From assembly GCA_031253985.1 (NCBI GenBank), contig JAIRVH010000102.1, forward strand, positions 1-64,000: a stretch of 64,000 nucleotides of DNA. The letters run 5' to 3'. The stretch comes from Sphingobacterium sp. Its GTDB lineage: Bacteria; Bacteroidota; Bacteroidia; Sphingobacteriales; Sphingobacteriaceae. Of the stretch, positions 8,703 through 16,962 are shown one piece after another (within the stretch, counting starts at the first letter, position 1; every line of letters begins with the position of its first letter). The translations under genes were made by a program, and so were the position numbers. The notes beneath the pieces were generated by a model. It ran no database searches. It saw only the letters and a list, made by a program, of their open reading frames with translations, and was not told the DNA's origin.

Positions 8703-9904
8703 CGTCCGAACCTAAACCATTTATCCAATGGGTGGCTTAGGTTATTCAGCCAGCATGATACCATGTCCATGGCTGCAACAGAAAATGTGATACCGTTTCC
8801 TCCGAAACCACACACAAAGTAGGAGTTTTTAAACTTTTTATGTATTCCGATATAGGGCAATCCATCTTTGGTCGTTCCAAAGGTACCCGCCCAGGCAAAG
8901 TCTGGGTGGAAAACCCTATCAGCAAGGATTTTGTTAAACGACTGTTCCAATTTCAGTGATTTCGCTGGGATAAGACCATCTCGTTTAATAGCATCTTGAA
9001 ATTCTTCGTCTTCTCCCCCGATCAGGAACCGATAATCGTCTGTTGTGCGCATATACAGATAAGGTTCAGCAGTGTTCCAAATGAGCAGATCCCGATACCG
9101 GTAATAAGCTTCTTTATCAACTTCAGACACGATGGCGAATGTACTCAATAGATCGACAAATTTTTCAGGAATAAAATTTGTCGTTTCGTATCCTGTACAA
9201 TAAATAATTTTTTTTGCTTTGATGTTAGCACCCGTCGAGGTGGTTACAAGATTATATCCCGATCGATATAATACGGTTTCTAAGGCTGTTTTATCAAAAA
9301 TCAATAGTCCCTTTTTAACGTTGTATGTTAGCAGTTCATGTGTAAAGCAAAAGGCATCTATGCTTGCCCCTAGATCCGAAAGAATTCCAGCATAAGCGCC
9401 ATGTATAGCATAACGTTCCCTGATCTCTTGTTCCGTTAGCCATTTAACGTCAAAACGGGCCTCTTGCCTAGCTTTAAACTCTTGTTTCAACCAAGAGATG
9501 TCTTTTTTTCTCGCCGCGTAGTAGAGTGATTTTTTTGTTCTAAAACCAGCTTTCGACTGGATTTTTTTTGCGATTTCCCCCAATTTGCCAATTGCTTCTC
9601 CACAAGCGCAGTAGCTCGATATTGCAGCCTCTTCACCGATTAATTCTTTTAATCTATACAAAGGCACATCTATTTCATATTGCAACATTGAAGTTGTCGC
9701 CGCCGAACTCCCATTCACAATTTCGCGCTTGTCAATAAGTAGACATTTTTTTCCATCTCCTATGCATTGATGTGCGATCAAAGCCCCAGTAATGCCGCCG
9801 CCAACGATAAGCACATCACAGCTCGCGTCATGCCGCAAGGAAGGATAGTTGTTTAAAAGGCCGTTTTTTACTAACCAAAATGGTTCATTTGACTTTAAAT
9901 CCAT
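8699..9904 (-). CDS. FAD-dependent amine/amino-acid oxidoreductase (DAO family)
   Basis: A 401-aa flavoprotein of the D-amino-acid oxidase/GlpD superfamily. The Rossmann dinucleotide site is VLIVGGGITGAL (Gly35, 36, 37, 40), with LLIDKREI as the ribose-binding acid and NGSSAATTSMLQYEID after it. The C-terminal FAD contact is GTTKDGLPYIG and VCGFGGNGITFSVAA. The pattern is close to gamma-glutamylputrescine oxidoreductase and related glycine oxidase-like proteins, but the substrate is not readable. There is no signal peptide. Its TAA stop and that of topoisomerase IB are read from the same four bases (8699-8702). Confidence 0.85.
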   Translation of the reverse strand: MDLKSNEPFWLVKNGLLNNYPSLRHDASCDVLIVGGGITGALIAHQCIGDGKKCLLIDKREIVNGSSAATTSMLQYEIDVPLYRLKELIGEEAAISSYCACGEAIGKLGEIAKKIQSKAGFRTKKSLYYAARKKDISWLKQEFKARQEARFDVKWLTEQEIRERYAIHGAYAGILSDLGASIDAFCFTHELLTYNVKKGLLIFDKTALETVLYRSGYNLVTTSTGANIKAKKIIYCTGYETTNFIPEKFVDLLSTFAIVSEVDKEAYYRYRDLLIWNTAEPYLYMRTTDDYRFLIGGEDEEFQDAIKRDGLIPAKSLKLEQSFNKILADRVFHPDFAWAGTFGTTKDGLPYIGIHKKFKNSYFVCGFGGNGITFSVAAMDMVSCWLNNLSHPLDKWFRFGR

Positions 9905-10030
9905 TGTAATAAAAGATAGTGAATGTCTGTATAACTATTTTTTGGAGAAATAGTTTGTTGGTCATTTTATTAAATTTCAAACCATTTAAACATTACCAAG
10001 GTTATCTTAATAGCAATAAATAGATTACTT

Positions 10031-10786
10031 ATGCGAGCAATTTGGACGGGAGCTATTGGTTTTGGTCTAGTCAATATCCCAATTAAAATATATAGCGCAA
10101 CGGAGAGTGCGGCTTTAGATCTGGATATGCTTGATCGAAAGGATCTATCCAATATTAAATTCAAGCGGGTAAATGAACAGACTGGTAAAGAAGTAAAATG
10201 GGACAATATTGTGAAGGGATATTTTATGAAAGACCATTACGTTGTGCTGGAAGATGCAGATTTTGAAGACGCAAGTCCAGAAAAGACTAAACTTATCAAC
10301 CTTCATGCTTTCGTCAAAATGATAGATGTCGACAGTATATATTTTGAAACGCCCTACTATTTGGAGCCACAAAAGGGCGGAGAAAAAGCCTATCAACTCT
10401 TACTCAAAGCACTGGAAAAAACTAAAATGGCAGGCTTAGGATCATTCGTGATGCGAAATGTCGAGCATCTAGCCCTGATAAAGCCCTATCAAAATGCATT
10501 AGTTTTGAATAAAATACGTTATCAACAGGAGATCAGGACATTAGATGAACTGAAGTTACCCAGTAAAATTAAAATTCAAAAAGCAGAAATGGACATGGCT
10601 ACACAGCTGATCGAGCAACACAGCGCATCCTTTGATATCAGTAGTTATAAAAACGAATATATGGACGAGCTTCTCAAAATAATTAAACAAAAAGACAAGG
10701 GTAAACGTCCTACCATTCGAAAAATGAAAGTAGAGAATACAAAAGCAGATGATTTGCTTGCAAAATTGAAGGCAAGCTTAGGTTAA
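10031..10786 (+). CDS. ku: Ku protein, non-homologous end joining
   Basis: A 251-aa bacterial Ku, a homodimeric ring that binds double-strand DNA ends and recruits the LigD ligase. The start MRAIWTGAIGFGLVNIPIKIY is diagnostic, followed by HYVVLEDADFE, DVDSIYFETPYYLEP, LVLNKIRYQQEIR and the C-terminal SYKNEYMDELLKII. The basic C-terminal tail (KDKGKRPTIRKMKV) is the usual LigD/DNA-contact extension. No ligD is in the window, so the partner must be elsewhere. It is followed after 6 nt by a 54-codon gene on the same strand. Confidence 0.95.
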   Translation: MRAIWTGAIGFGLVNIPIKIYSATESAALDLDMLDRKDLSNIKFKRVNEQTGKEVKWDNIVKGYFMKDHYVVLEDADFEDASPEKTKLINLHAFVKMIDVDSIYFETPYYLEPQKGGEKAYQLLLKALEKTKMAGLGSFVMRNVEHLALIKPYQNALVLNKIRYQQEIRTLDELKLPSKIKIQKAEMDMATQLIEQHSASFDISSYKNEYMDELLKIIKQKDKGKRPTIRKMKVENTKADDLLAKLKASLG

Positions 10787-10792
10787 AACGTA

Positions 10793-10957
10793 ATGCCCAA
10801 TACCATGATACGTAAATTAAAATCAGGTCAATATCGAATATATGCTAAGCATCCTGATAAAGAGACGAACAGGCGTCGGAATTTGGGTACTTTTGAGACC
10901 CTAGAGGAGGCAAAAAAACATGAGCAAGAAATTCAGTATTTTAAGCACAAAAAGTGA
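10793..10957 (+). CDS. Ku-adjacent small basic protein (54 aa)
   Basis: A short gene between Ku and the next ORF. The translation begins MPNTMIRKLKSGQYRIYAKH and continues with DKETNRRRNLGTFETLEEAKKHEQEIQYF. This looks like a real small domain: a beta-hairpin (YRIYAK, NLGTFET) followed by an amphipathic helix ending EIQYFK, and I recall similar small proteins encoded near Ku/LigD genes in other bacteria. It starts 6 nt after the Ku stop. Its TGA stop overlaps an alternative GTG start of the next gene. A DNA-repair accessory role is inference only. Confidence 0.75.
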   Translation: MPNTMIRKLKSGQYRIYAKHPDKETNRRRNLGTFETLEEAKKHEQEIQYFKHKK

Positions 10958-10962
10958 AAACG

Positions 10963-11589
10963 ATGAAAAATATCATACCAGAACAGAAAGAAGGTAAGCA
11001 TCTAGATTGCTTTGAATCCCTCGAGTTTCCCAGTGAAGCTATCGCCAATTTAGCCTATGATTTGGCTATAGACAATCTTAGAAAGGTCAACCATTGGTAT
11101 GAACTCGCTCAATTACCTGCCTCTGTATTTCAGCTAACGGCCGGTTATGGTACTCCAATTGATCGTTTACTCGAATTACATGATTATATCAGACTGGACA
11201 TTCCAGGACCGGGACTTCCAAGCAGTGATGGTTATGATTGGGTGAATGTTGTTAACCTCATTTCAGAAAAAACAGAGGACTATAAGGTTTTTGCGATTAC
11301 ATTAAAACCTTGCCCAGACCCGAGCCATCCCGGAGATAAAAATACTGCGCATTTTTTCGAGGGGATTTCATCTTCGACCTTTCTGATTGAGCAGCGGAGA
11401 AATAGCATCTTGTTCCAATACGCTGGAAGAAACGAGATCATCAATGTCGACAATGAAAATATGAGTGATAATATCAGAAATTATCTTGTTGGCCTAGCAG
11501 CTAAAATGGGCGCATCTTACCCACAATGGAAATCACTTCTTAAAGGAATGTCCGATGCGGTAGCAAAAGAATTTAATCTAAACCATTAG
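10963..11589 (+). CDS. Hypothetical protein downstream of Ku
   Basis: A 208-aa soluble protein I do not recognise. There is no signal peptide or membrane segment. Distinct stretches are VNHWYELAQLPASVFQLTAGYGTPI, DYIRLDIPGPGLPSSDGYDWV, ITLKPCPDPSHPGDKNTAHFF and SSTFLIEQ. A GTG start at 10954 would overlap the preceding stop and add three residues; the ATG at 10963 is preferred. Tight spacing puts it in one operon with Ku and the 54-aa gene, but no repair function is visible in the sequence. Confidence 0.75.
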   Translation: MKNIIPEQKEGKHLDCFESLEFPSEAIANLAYDLAIDNLRKVNHWYELAQLPASVFQLTAGYGTPIDRLLELHDYIRLDIPGPGLPSSDGYDWVNVVNLISEKTEDYKVFAITLKPCPDPSHPGDKNTAHFFEGISSSTFLIEQRRNSILFQYAGRNEIINVDNENMSDNIRNYLVGLAAKMGASYPQWKSLLKGMSDAVAKEFNLNH

Positions 11590-11717
11590 TTCCTTCTATC
11601 GCGTAGAATGAGTAGCCACTTAATTTCAAAGTAAAAAAAAACCGATAAGTCAATTTTACACCCTTTATAACGTTTTGTTATCAAAGATTTGACCTATGTT
11701 GTCGTAATTTTTTTTCG

Positions 11718-11725
11718 TATATTTA
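11718..11725 (+). promoter_or_regulatory. Bacteroidota-type -7 element (TATATTTA)
   Basis: CGTATATTTATG ends 28 nt before the kinase start. TATATTTA is one base from the TAnnTTTG consensus. The same GTATATTTA string precedes genes at 19398 and 35534. A TTG at 11699-11701 may be the -33 part, though its spacing is short. Confidence 0.45.
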
Positions 11726-11753
11726 TGTATATCATAAGAAGTTTTGGGGTATT

Positions 11754-13922
11754 ATGAATCATACATTTCAATCTAACAGTCAAACCAGTATCAAGCTTCA
11801 ATCTTTTGGCCGTCTGGTCATCTTAGATCGACATTTTAATGTCGTTGGAATAACCGAATCTGCCGTAAATGGCCCAGATGCTATAGAAAGCCTATTAGGA
11901 ACTAATTTTTTTGATAGCTTTAACAGTACATTCGGTGAAGCGCTACCCAAAATTAAAAATGCGGTGACCGATCTACTTGAAAACGGGCAGTCGCGTCATA
12001 TTTTACCCATAAAAATAAAAAAAGAACGTCTCTACGTAAAATTGCGGAGACACAATGAATACCTCTATGTAGAATGGGAACAACAGCACAAAAAATACAT
12101 TGCTGCAAAAAAAATAAATGAGCTTAATTTTTTGCTAGATACTATTCAACCCAATAATTGGGACCGTGTTTGCTCAGCCATCAACAAATTACTGAATTAT
12201 GATCGAGTTTTTGTTTTGCAGATTCAGGAGACAGGTTACAGTTCGGTGATTGCGGAGCATACAGCCGACGGACAAGTCTATTTCAAAGGAAAGGAGTTCT
12301 CGAAAGATTTCATGCCTGAGGAAGTCTTGTCATACTATCGGAGCTATTCCTATCGATATGCTCCCAATATTGATCTCGAAGGACAAGAATTCTATTATAC
12401 GGACGAAGCGATTGATCCGCTCTCAAGCCTATTGTCACCTTTACCTGAGCTTCATCGGCTTTTTTTGAAAAAAATAAATGTCCAAAGCGCGTTGCTTTTT
12501 CGAATCTGTATCGACGATGAATTCTGGGGCCTGGTCGTGGCTCAGAATGATGAGGAGCGGGTGGTCGATCTGCAGCAGCGAAAATTATGCACTTTTGCCA
12601 TACAGGCAGCTAGCAGTAAGTATGAGAGCCATGTTAAACAGAATCTGTTGGAAAGAACAGAGCTTCTTAAACTCGCCGAAGAAGAGTTAAAAAAAAGTCT
12701 CTCTGAAAATAAGATGGTGAACTGTGCTTTGATACAGCATATGGATATCCTGACCCAGCTGGTCAATGCAGATGGATTGGCTATATTCAATCAGGGCGAT
12801 GTTTTTAACTATGGCCATTCTCCACAGAAGACACAATTTTATGAAATCATTCAATTTCTGCAAAAACATACTGATAAAGCCCTCTTCAAAGACTATAACT
12901 TTCGCCAGAATCATCAGGATAACTTTAAAGATAAACTCGATTTTGCGGGTCTTATGTATCTAAAGGTTGGCTTGGAAAATGATTATTACCTCGTTTGGTT
13001 TAGAAAGGAAAACCGCAGTCAGGTGATGCAAATGGAGTTAAAAAATGAACCGCATGAACGTAAGCAGCTAAACATTTGGGAAGAGATGCGCTATGACGTT
13101 GCCAAGCCCTGGAATGATGCAGAAATCAATTTTGTCCTTCGGCTGAATCAGATTATCAAGGAATCAATTTTTGCAAAATTAAAGGAACGTCAGTTGCTGA
13201 ATGAAGAACTTTTAAGTTTGAACAATGAGTTGGAAATGTTTACACATACCCTTTCACATGATTTAAAAAATCCCTTGTCCATCTTAAAGATGGGCATACA
13301 ATTTCTACAGCAGCACTCCGAAAATATTGATTTTACAAAAATCAATAAGTGGTACCAGAATTTCAGCCGAAGCGTTACAAATATTGAAGATATAATCAAC
13401 AATATGGTCCAACTCAGCCAACACCGTTCCAGTAGCTTAGATAAGGAACCAATTCCCATGGCCTATACGATTCAGCGCATATTTCAGGAAAACAGTATTT
13501 TATATAACGTCAATAATTGTCAGCCCACTTTTGGAACCCTATTGCCAATCTGGGGTGAGAAAAGTGCAGCGTATCAGATTTTTTCCAATTTAATTATTAA
13601 TGCCATAAAATATTCTGCACAGGCAGACAGGCCTTTAGTAACCATAGATAGTTCGCACGAAGACGATTATACCCATTATCAGATCAAGGATAACGGAATT
13701 GGGATACCGAGTGACCACTTGCCTCATGTTTACGAGATGTTTACCAGAGCCGATAATGTAGGTTCAATACCTGGAACAGGAATTGGGCTTTCGCTCGTAA
13801 AACGGATAATGGAACGATTGGGCGGAAATATAGAAATTGAATCAGAGATCGGTTTGGGCACCACTGTTCACCTTTACTTCCCTATTGTTGAACCATTTCC
13901 CGAGCAAATGCTACTCGATTGA
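11754..13922 (+). CDS. Phytochrome-like sensor histidine kinase lacking the chromophore cysteine
   Basis: A 722-aa soluble kinase. Residues 1-120 resemble the phytochrome PAS domain (QSFGRLVILDRHFNVVGITESA, the place of IQPHGxLLxL). Residues about 125-300 resemble the GAF domain (YDRVFVLQIQETGYSSVIAEH, then PELHRLFLKKINVQSALLFRI). A PHY-like part follows to about 480. HisKA has FTHTLSHDLKNP with phospho-acceptor His502; HATPase has NLIINAIKYS, DNGIGIP and GTGIGLSLVK. The N-terminal biliverdin-binding Cys and the PASDIP motif are missing (PEEVLSYYRSYSYRYAPNID instead). It may bind another ligand or none. No response regulator is adjacent. A TATATTTA -7 element lies 28 nt upstream. Confidence 0.85.
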   Translation: MNHTFQSNSQTSIKLQSFGRLVILDRHFNVVGITESAVNGPDAIESLLGTNFFDSFNSTFGEALPKIKNAVTDLLENGQSRHILPIKIKKERLYVKLRRHNEYLYVEWEQQHKKYIAAKKINELNFLLDTIQPNNWDRVCSAINKLLNYDRVFVLQIQETGYSSVIAEHTADGQVYFKGKEFSKDFMPEEVLSYYRSYSYRYAPNIDLEGQEFYYTDEAIDPLSSLLSPLPELHRLFLKKINVQSALLFRICIDDEFWGLVVAQNDEERVVDLQQRKLCTFAIQAASSKYESHVKQNLLERTELLKLAEEELKKSLSENKMVNCALIQHMDILTQLVNADGLAIFNQGDVFNYGHSPQKTQFYEIIQFLQKHTDKALFKDYNFRQNHQDNFKDKLDFAGLMYLKVGLENDYYLVWFRKENRSQVMQMELKNEPHERKQLNIWEEMRYDVAKPWNDAEINFVLRLNQIIKESIFAKLKERQLLNEELLSLNNELEMFTHTLSHDLKNPLSILKMGIQFLQQHSENIDFTKINKWYQNFSRSVTNIEDIINNMVQLSQHRSSSLDKEPIPMAYTIQRIFQENSILYNVNNCQPTFGTLLPIWGEKSAAYQIFSNLIINAIKYSAQADRPLVTIDSSHEDDYTHYQIKDNGIGIPSDHLPHVYEMFTRADNVGSIPGTGIGLSLVKRIMERLGGNIEIESEIGLGTTVHLYFPIVEPFPEQMLLD

Positions 13923-14034
13923 TCGTTGTTCCTAATCCTGAAATCTTTCAAACTATTTCCTCCTTAATGTTGTTCATTTAGGGAGAGTATACTATCCAAC
14001 AAACAGGATCGTATCACTTAAAACGAAATCAAAA

Positions 14035-14334
14035 ATGGAAGAGATATTGCAACATGCGGTAGTAAAACGAGGTTTAATTATTGCCTATTATTTTAGTAAC
14101 ATCTGGTATCGCAAAGGATTATTCGGGAATCGTACTATTCCAGACCCAAATGACACTGACCCGATCGAACATCCTGAACCAGATATAGATGAAACCGATC
14201 CGGAAGAAGAGGAACATATCAACTATATACATAAAAACCCGCAGACAAGAAACAGCATAAGCCCCGGAAAGAAATCTCCCACTAACTGGGATGAGAATGT
14301 CAAAAATCCGGCAGTGCCCGCAAAGACAGATTGA
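14035..14334 (+). CDS. Small acidic protein with disordered tail
   Basis: A 99-aa protein of unknown function. The head (MEEILQHAVVKRGLIIAYYF) is partly hydrophobic; the middle is very acidic and proline rich (PDPNDTDPIEHPEPDIDETD) and the tail is basic/polar. No signal peptide. The TGA stop (14332-14334) lies in the left arm of a hairpin whose right arm holds the stop of the convergent GH43 gene. Compare the 5531-5881 gene, which has the same general layout. Confidence 0.65.
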   Translation: MEEILQHAVVKRGLIIAYYFSNIWYRKGLFGNRTIPDPNDTDPIEHPEPDIDETDPEEEEHINYIHKNPQTRNSISPGKKSPTNWDENVKNPAVPAKTD

Positions 14335-14352
14335 CCGCTGGGTCAATCTGTC
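14325..14352. terminator. Hairpin holding both stop codons of convergent genes
   Basis: GACAGATTGACC at 14325-14336 pairs exactly with GGTCAATCTGTC at 14341-14352 over a 4-nt loop. The plus-strand stop TGA is at 14332-14334 and the minus-strand stop TGA at 14345-14343. T-runs are absent, so termination from the hairpin is inferred. Confidence 0.6.
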
Positions 14353-16361
14353 AAAATATTCAACTTTCCTGTTTCATCAAAAGAAACATCGCTAATAAAG
14401 ACAATACGTTGATCGCCCGTCTTTATTGTACGACCGTGATATACACATCGGATTTTTCCTTCCCTGTCCTGAAATAAGCTATTATGCCCCGTGCCCGAAA
14501 TCACTCCGCCTTTATTGGTATTTTTTTCAATGATCGGATTGGATGCCGATTTTTGATAGCTTCCCAAAGGTGTGGTGGCTGTAGCATAGCCAACAGCGTA
14601 ATTAGCTCCTGCGAAATAATTGGCCGAATACATCATGTAATAGAGTCCATTTTCTTTGACCAGAAAAGAACCTTCTGTCCATCGCCTATTGACCTCACCT
14701 GAAGTAACTGATCTACTTTCCCATTCGGATTGTGCATCCTGCATCGTAGCTGGAGGACGCATTAAAAGAACCGGACTCCCAATTGCTTTCGTCATACTGC
14801 TATCCAGTTCCACTCCGTAGACCCAGCTTTCTTCAATATTCTTATAGCCAAATTTCTTCTTCGCCCAGTCTGCGATTTCTGATTCTACAGGATGCTCGTA
14901 GCAGCAGCGTGAATAGAACAGATAATTTCTATGATCGGTATCTCTAAACACATTTGCGTCGATGATCGGATATCCAGGGTCAAAAATAGGTTGGCCGGTC
15001 AGATCTTTAAACGGTCCCAATGGACTGTCTGCCACTGCAACTCCAATACGATAGTTCTCTAAGTCTTTTTTGGGGTTTTCTTTCCAGTGGGCACTATAGT
15101 ACATGTAATATTTGTTGTTCACACGATAGACTTCCGGAGCCCAAAAATCCTTTAGCCCCCAACCATTGGGCTGTTTGGCATCATATACTTTTCCCTCCTT
15201 TTTCCAAGTCTTTAGATCTTTGGAACTATAAGCTATAAAACCATTTTCAGTTCCACCAGTTCCATATAAATAGTATTGATCCGATGGTTGATCAAATACA
15301 ATAAAAGGATCACCAAAGGCTACATCTGTTTGATAGGATTTTCTACGTTGCTCCAATTGCTGATCGGTGCTCAAAAAGCTAAACTTTGCAGTTTCGAATC
15401 GCGGAATCAACATACCGCTGCTATTTGCCACAAATTGAATAGGCACTATCGCTGTCCGCCGAGGAGCAACGTCTTCATCCGAAAAATGTGTATGACAGAC
15501 GTAATACCATTGCTTTCCTTTTTTGAAAACGTCACCATGTCCAGTTCCGGCAAATCCGCTATTTTTATGGCTTAGTGCAGGCTGATCTTCCAGTTTTTTC
15601 CAGGGCCCATAAATATTTTCAGCTATTGCAACTCCTACAGCATAGTCCTTATTCCGAAAATCATTTGCCGAATAGAACATATAGTAATATTTCCCCTCCC
15701 GAATGATAGTGGGACCTTCACTAACTGTCCAATCAGCATTTGCCGTATTTTCCCAAGGGAGTTCTGCATGGAGACATTCTTTCAGCGTTTCTTCCTTTAT
15801 TCCCGAATAATCCGACTTCAATTCCGCCACAAAAATCCGATTCCCATTCTTTAACCTTACATGAAATAGGTATTTCTTTCCATCTTTATCGCGGAATACA
15901 AAGGGATCAATTTGTTTTTGTCCAACAGCAATTGGCGCTTTAACGGCTTGCCTAAAAGGCCCCGTTGGAGCATCGCTGACCGCAATCGCGATATTCTCAT
16001 CGGCTGTGTAAGCCATAAAAAACTTACCATTCTCAAACCATACCTGTGGTGCCCAAAAACCTTTTGATCCAAAAATATCGCCCTTTACAGCAGCAAATCC
16101 TGAATTAGCTCCCTCTGGACTTACCCACGAATCTAAATCTTTTGACTGATACACTTTAAACCCCTGCTGTTCAGCCGAATCACCATTGGTACCATAGAGG
16201 TAATAATATCCTTTGTGATACAATATGGTCGGATCCGCTTGAAAAATACCATTTGTTGGCATAGTCACATTTTCAATCTGATCTTTGTTTACAGCTTGCG
16301 CAAATATCCTTTGGACAAAAAGCAACAAGAGCGCAATAGGCAGCAAATATATCTTATTCAT
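14343..16361 (-). CDS. Secreted tandem glycoside hydrolase family 43 protein
   Basis: A 672-aa secreted enzyme with a signal peptide (MNKIYLLPIALLLLFVQRIF, cleavage after AQA about residue 23). Two five-bladed beta-propeller GH43 domains lie in tandem. Domain 1 has Asp43 (ADPTIL), Asp152 (QIDPFVF) and Glu215 (SEGPTI); domain 2 has Asp351 (FGDPFIV), Asp468 (IIDANVF) and Glu563 (TEGSFL). All three GH43 catalytic positions are present in both. The halves share FWAPxV, YYMxYSA and GTGH motifs, so they arose by duplication. GH43 enzymes act on arabinan or xylan side chains; the substrate here is not known. No SusCD pair is adjacent. Confidence 0.88.
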   Translation of the reverse strand: MNKIYLLPIALLLLFVQRIFAQAVNKDQIENVTMPTNGIFQADPTILYHKGYYYLYGTNGDSAEQQGFKVYQSKDLDSWVSPEGANSGFAAVKGDIFGSKGFWAPQVWFENGKFFMAYTADENIAIAVSDAPTGPFRQAVKAPIAVGQKQIDPFVFRDKDGKKYLFHVRLKNGNRIFVAELKSDYSGIKEETLKECLHAELPWENTANADWTVSEGPTIIREGKYYYMFYSANDFRNKDYAVGVAIAENIYGPWKKLEDQPALSHKNSGFAGTGHGDVFKKGKQWYYVCHTHFSDEDVAPRRTAIVPIQFVANSSGMLIPRFETAKFSFLSTDQQLEQRRKSYQTDVAFGDPFIVFDQPSDQYYLYGTGGTENGFIAYSSKDLKTWKKEGKVYDAKQPNGWGLKDFWAPEVYRVNNKYYMYYSAHWKENPKKDLENYRIGVAVADSPLGPFKDLTGQPIFDPGYPIIDANVFRDTDHRNYLFYSRCCYEHPVESEIADWAKKKFGYKNIEESWVYGVELDSSMTKAIGSPVLLMRPPATMQDAQSEWESRSVTSGEVNRRWTEGSFLVKENGLYYMMYSANYFAGANYAVGYATATTPLGSYQKSASNPIIEKNTNKGGVISGTGHNSLFQDREGKIRCVYHGRTIKTGDQRIVFISDVSFDETGKLNILTD

Positions 16362-16581
16362 TGTTTGTAAATCATATAGGTGAAAGCCTAAAATTGAATA
16401 AATATTTGCGAAGACTAGAGGTAAATCGTATCAATTGAATATCATTTTGTATCAAATTAAAAATTTTCATAAGATTATTGAAATCCCTCCCGCTTCAATT
16501 CGCATAAAACCATTTACTTTTCAGACTTGTTCTATTCGAAATCAATTTGATATATACAACAGTATACTGAAAGCAACATTT

Positions 16582-16911
16582 ATGATAAATTCAATTGATC
16601 AATCTTGTATAGAAGCCTGTTGGCAATGTGTTACTGCTTGTCACAACTGTGCAAAAGCTTGTACAAAAGAAACTGACATTAAAGCCATGGCAAAATGTAT
16701 CACGTTAAATATGGAATGCGCAATTTTATGTACTGCTGTCGCTGAACTCCTTTCTATGGAAAGTTACTATAGCCGACAGCTTATCAAAATTTGCGCTGAA
16801 TTATGTACGATCTGTGCAGAGGAATGTTTCAAACATCATCATACACATTCTCAACATTGTGCCAAATTATGTGAGCAATGCGCTATCGTATGCAATAAAA
16901 TAGCGGCATGA
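16582..16911 (+). CDS. Cysteine-rich four-helix copper-binding protein (DUF326/Csp-like)
   Basis: A 109-aa protein with 17 cysteines in CxxxC and CxxC patterns, such as CIEACWQCVTACHNCAKAC, CAELCTICAEEC and CAKLCEQCAIVC. This is the pattern of cytosolic copper-storage four-helix bundles (Csp, formerly DUF326), whose cysteines line the core and bind many Cu(I) ions. There is no signal peptide, so it should be cytosolic. The ORF extends upstream to 16435 through a TTG start, but that part is AT-rich and unlike the family; ATG 16582 gives the family length. It is monocistronic, facing the NarL-type regulator gene. Confidence 0.88.
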   Translation: MINSIDQSCIEACWQCVTACHNCAKACTKETDIKAMAKCITLNMECAILCTAVAELLSMESYYSRQLIKICAELCTICAEECFKHHHTHSQHCAKLCEQCAIVCNKIAA

Positions 16912-16962
16912 TCCGATCTATACCTATCAAATTTTTTGGGATCATTTGCCCGGAAATTTTCT

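Noticed and set aside
14119..14346. 75-codon minus-strand ORF opposite the acidic small gene
   Set aside because: Fully antisense to a better candidate and rich in residues expected from the complement of acidic codons.
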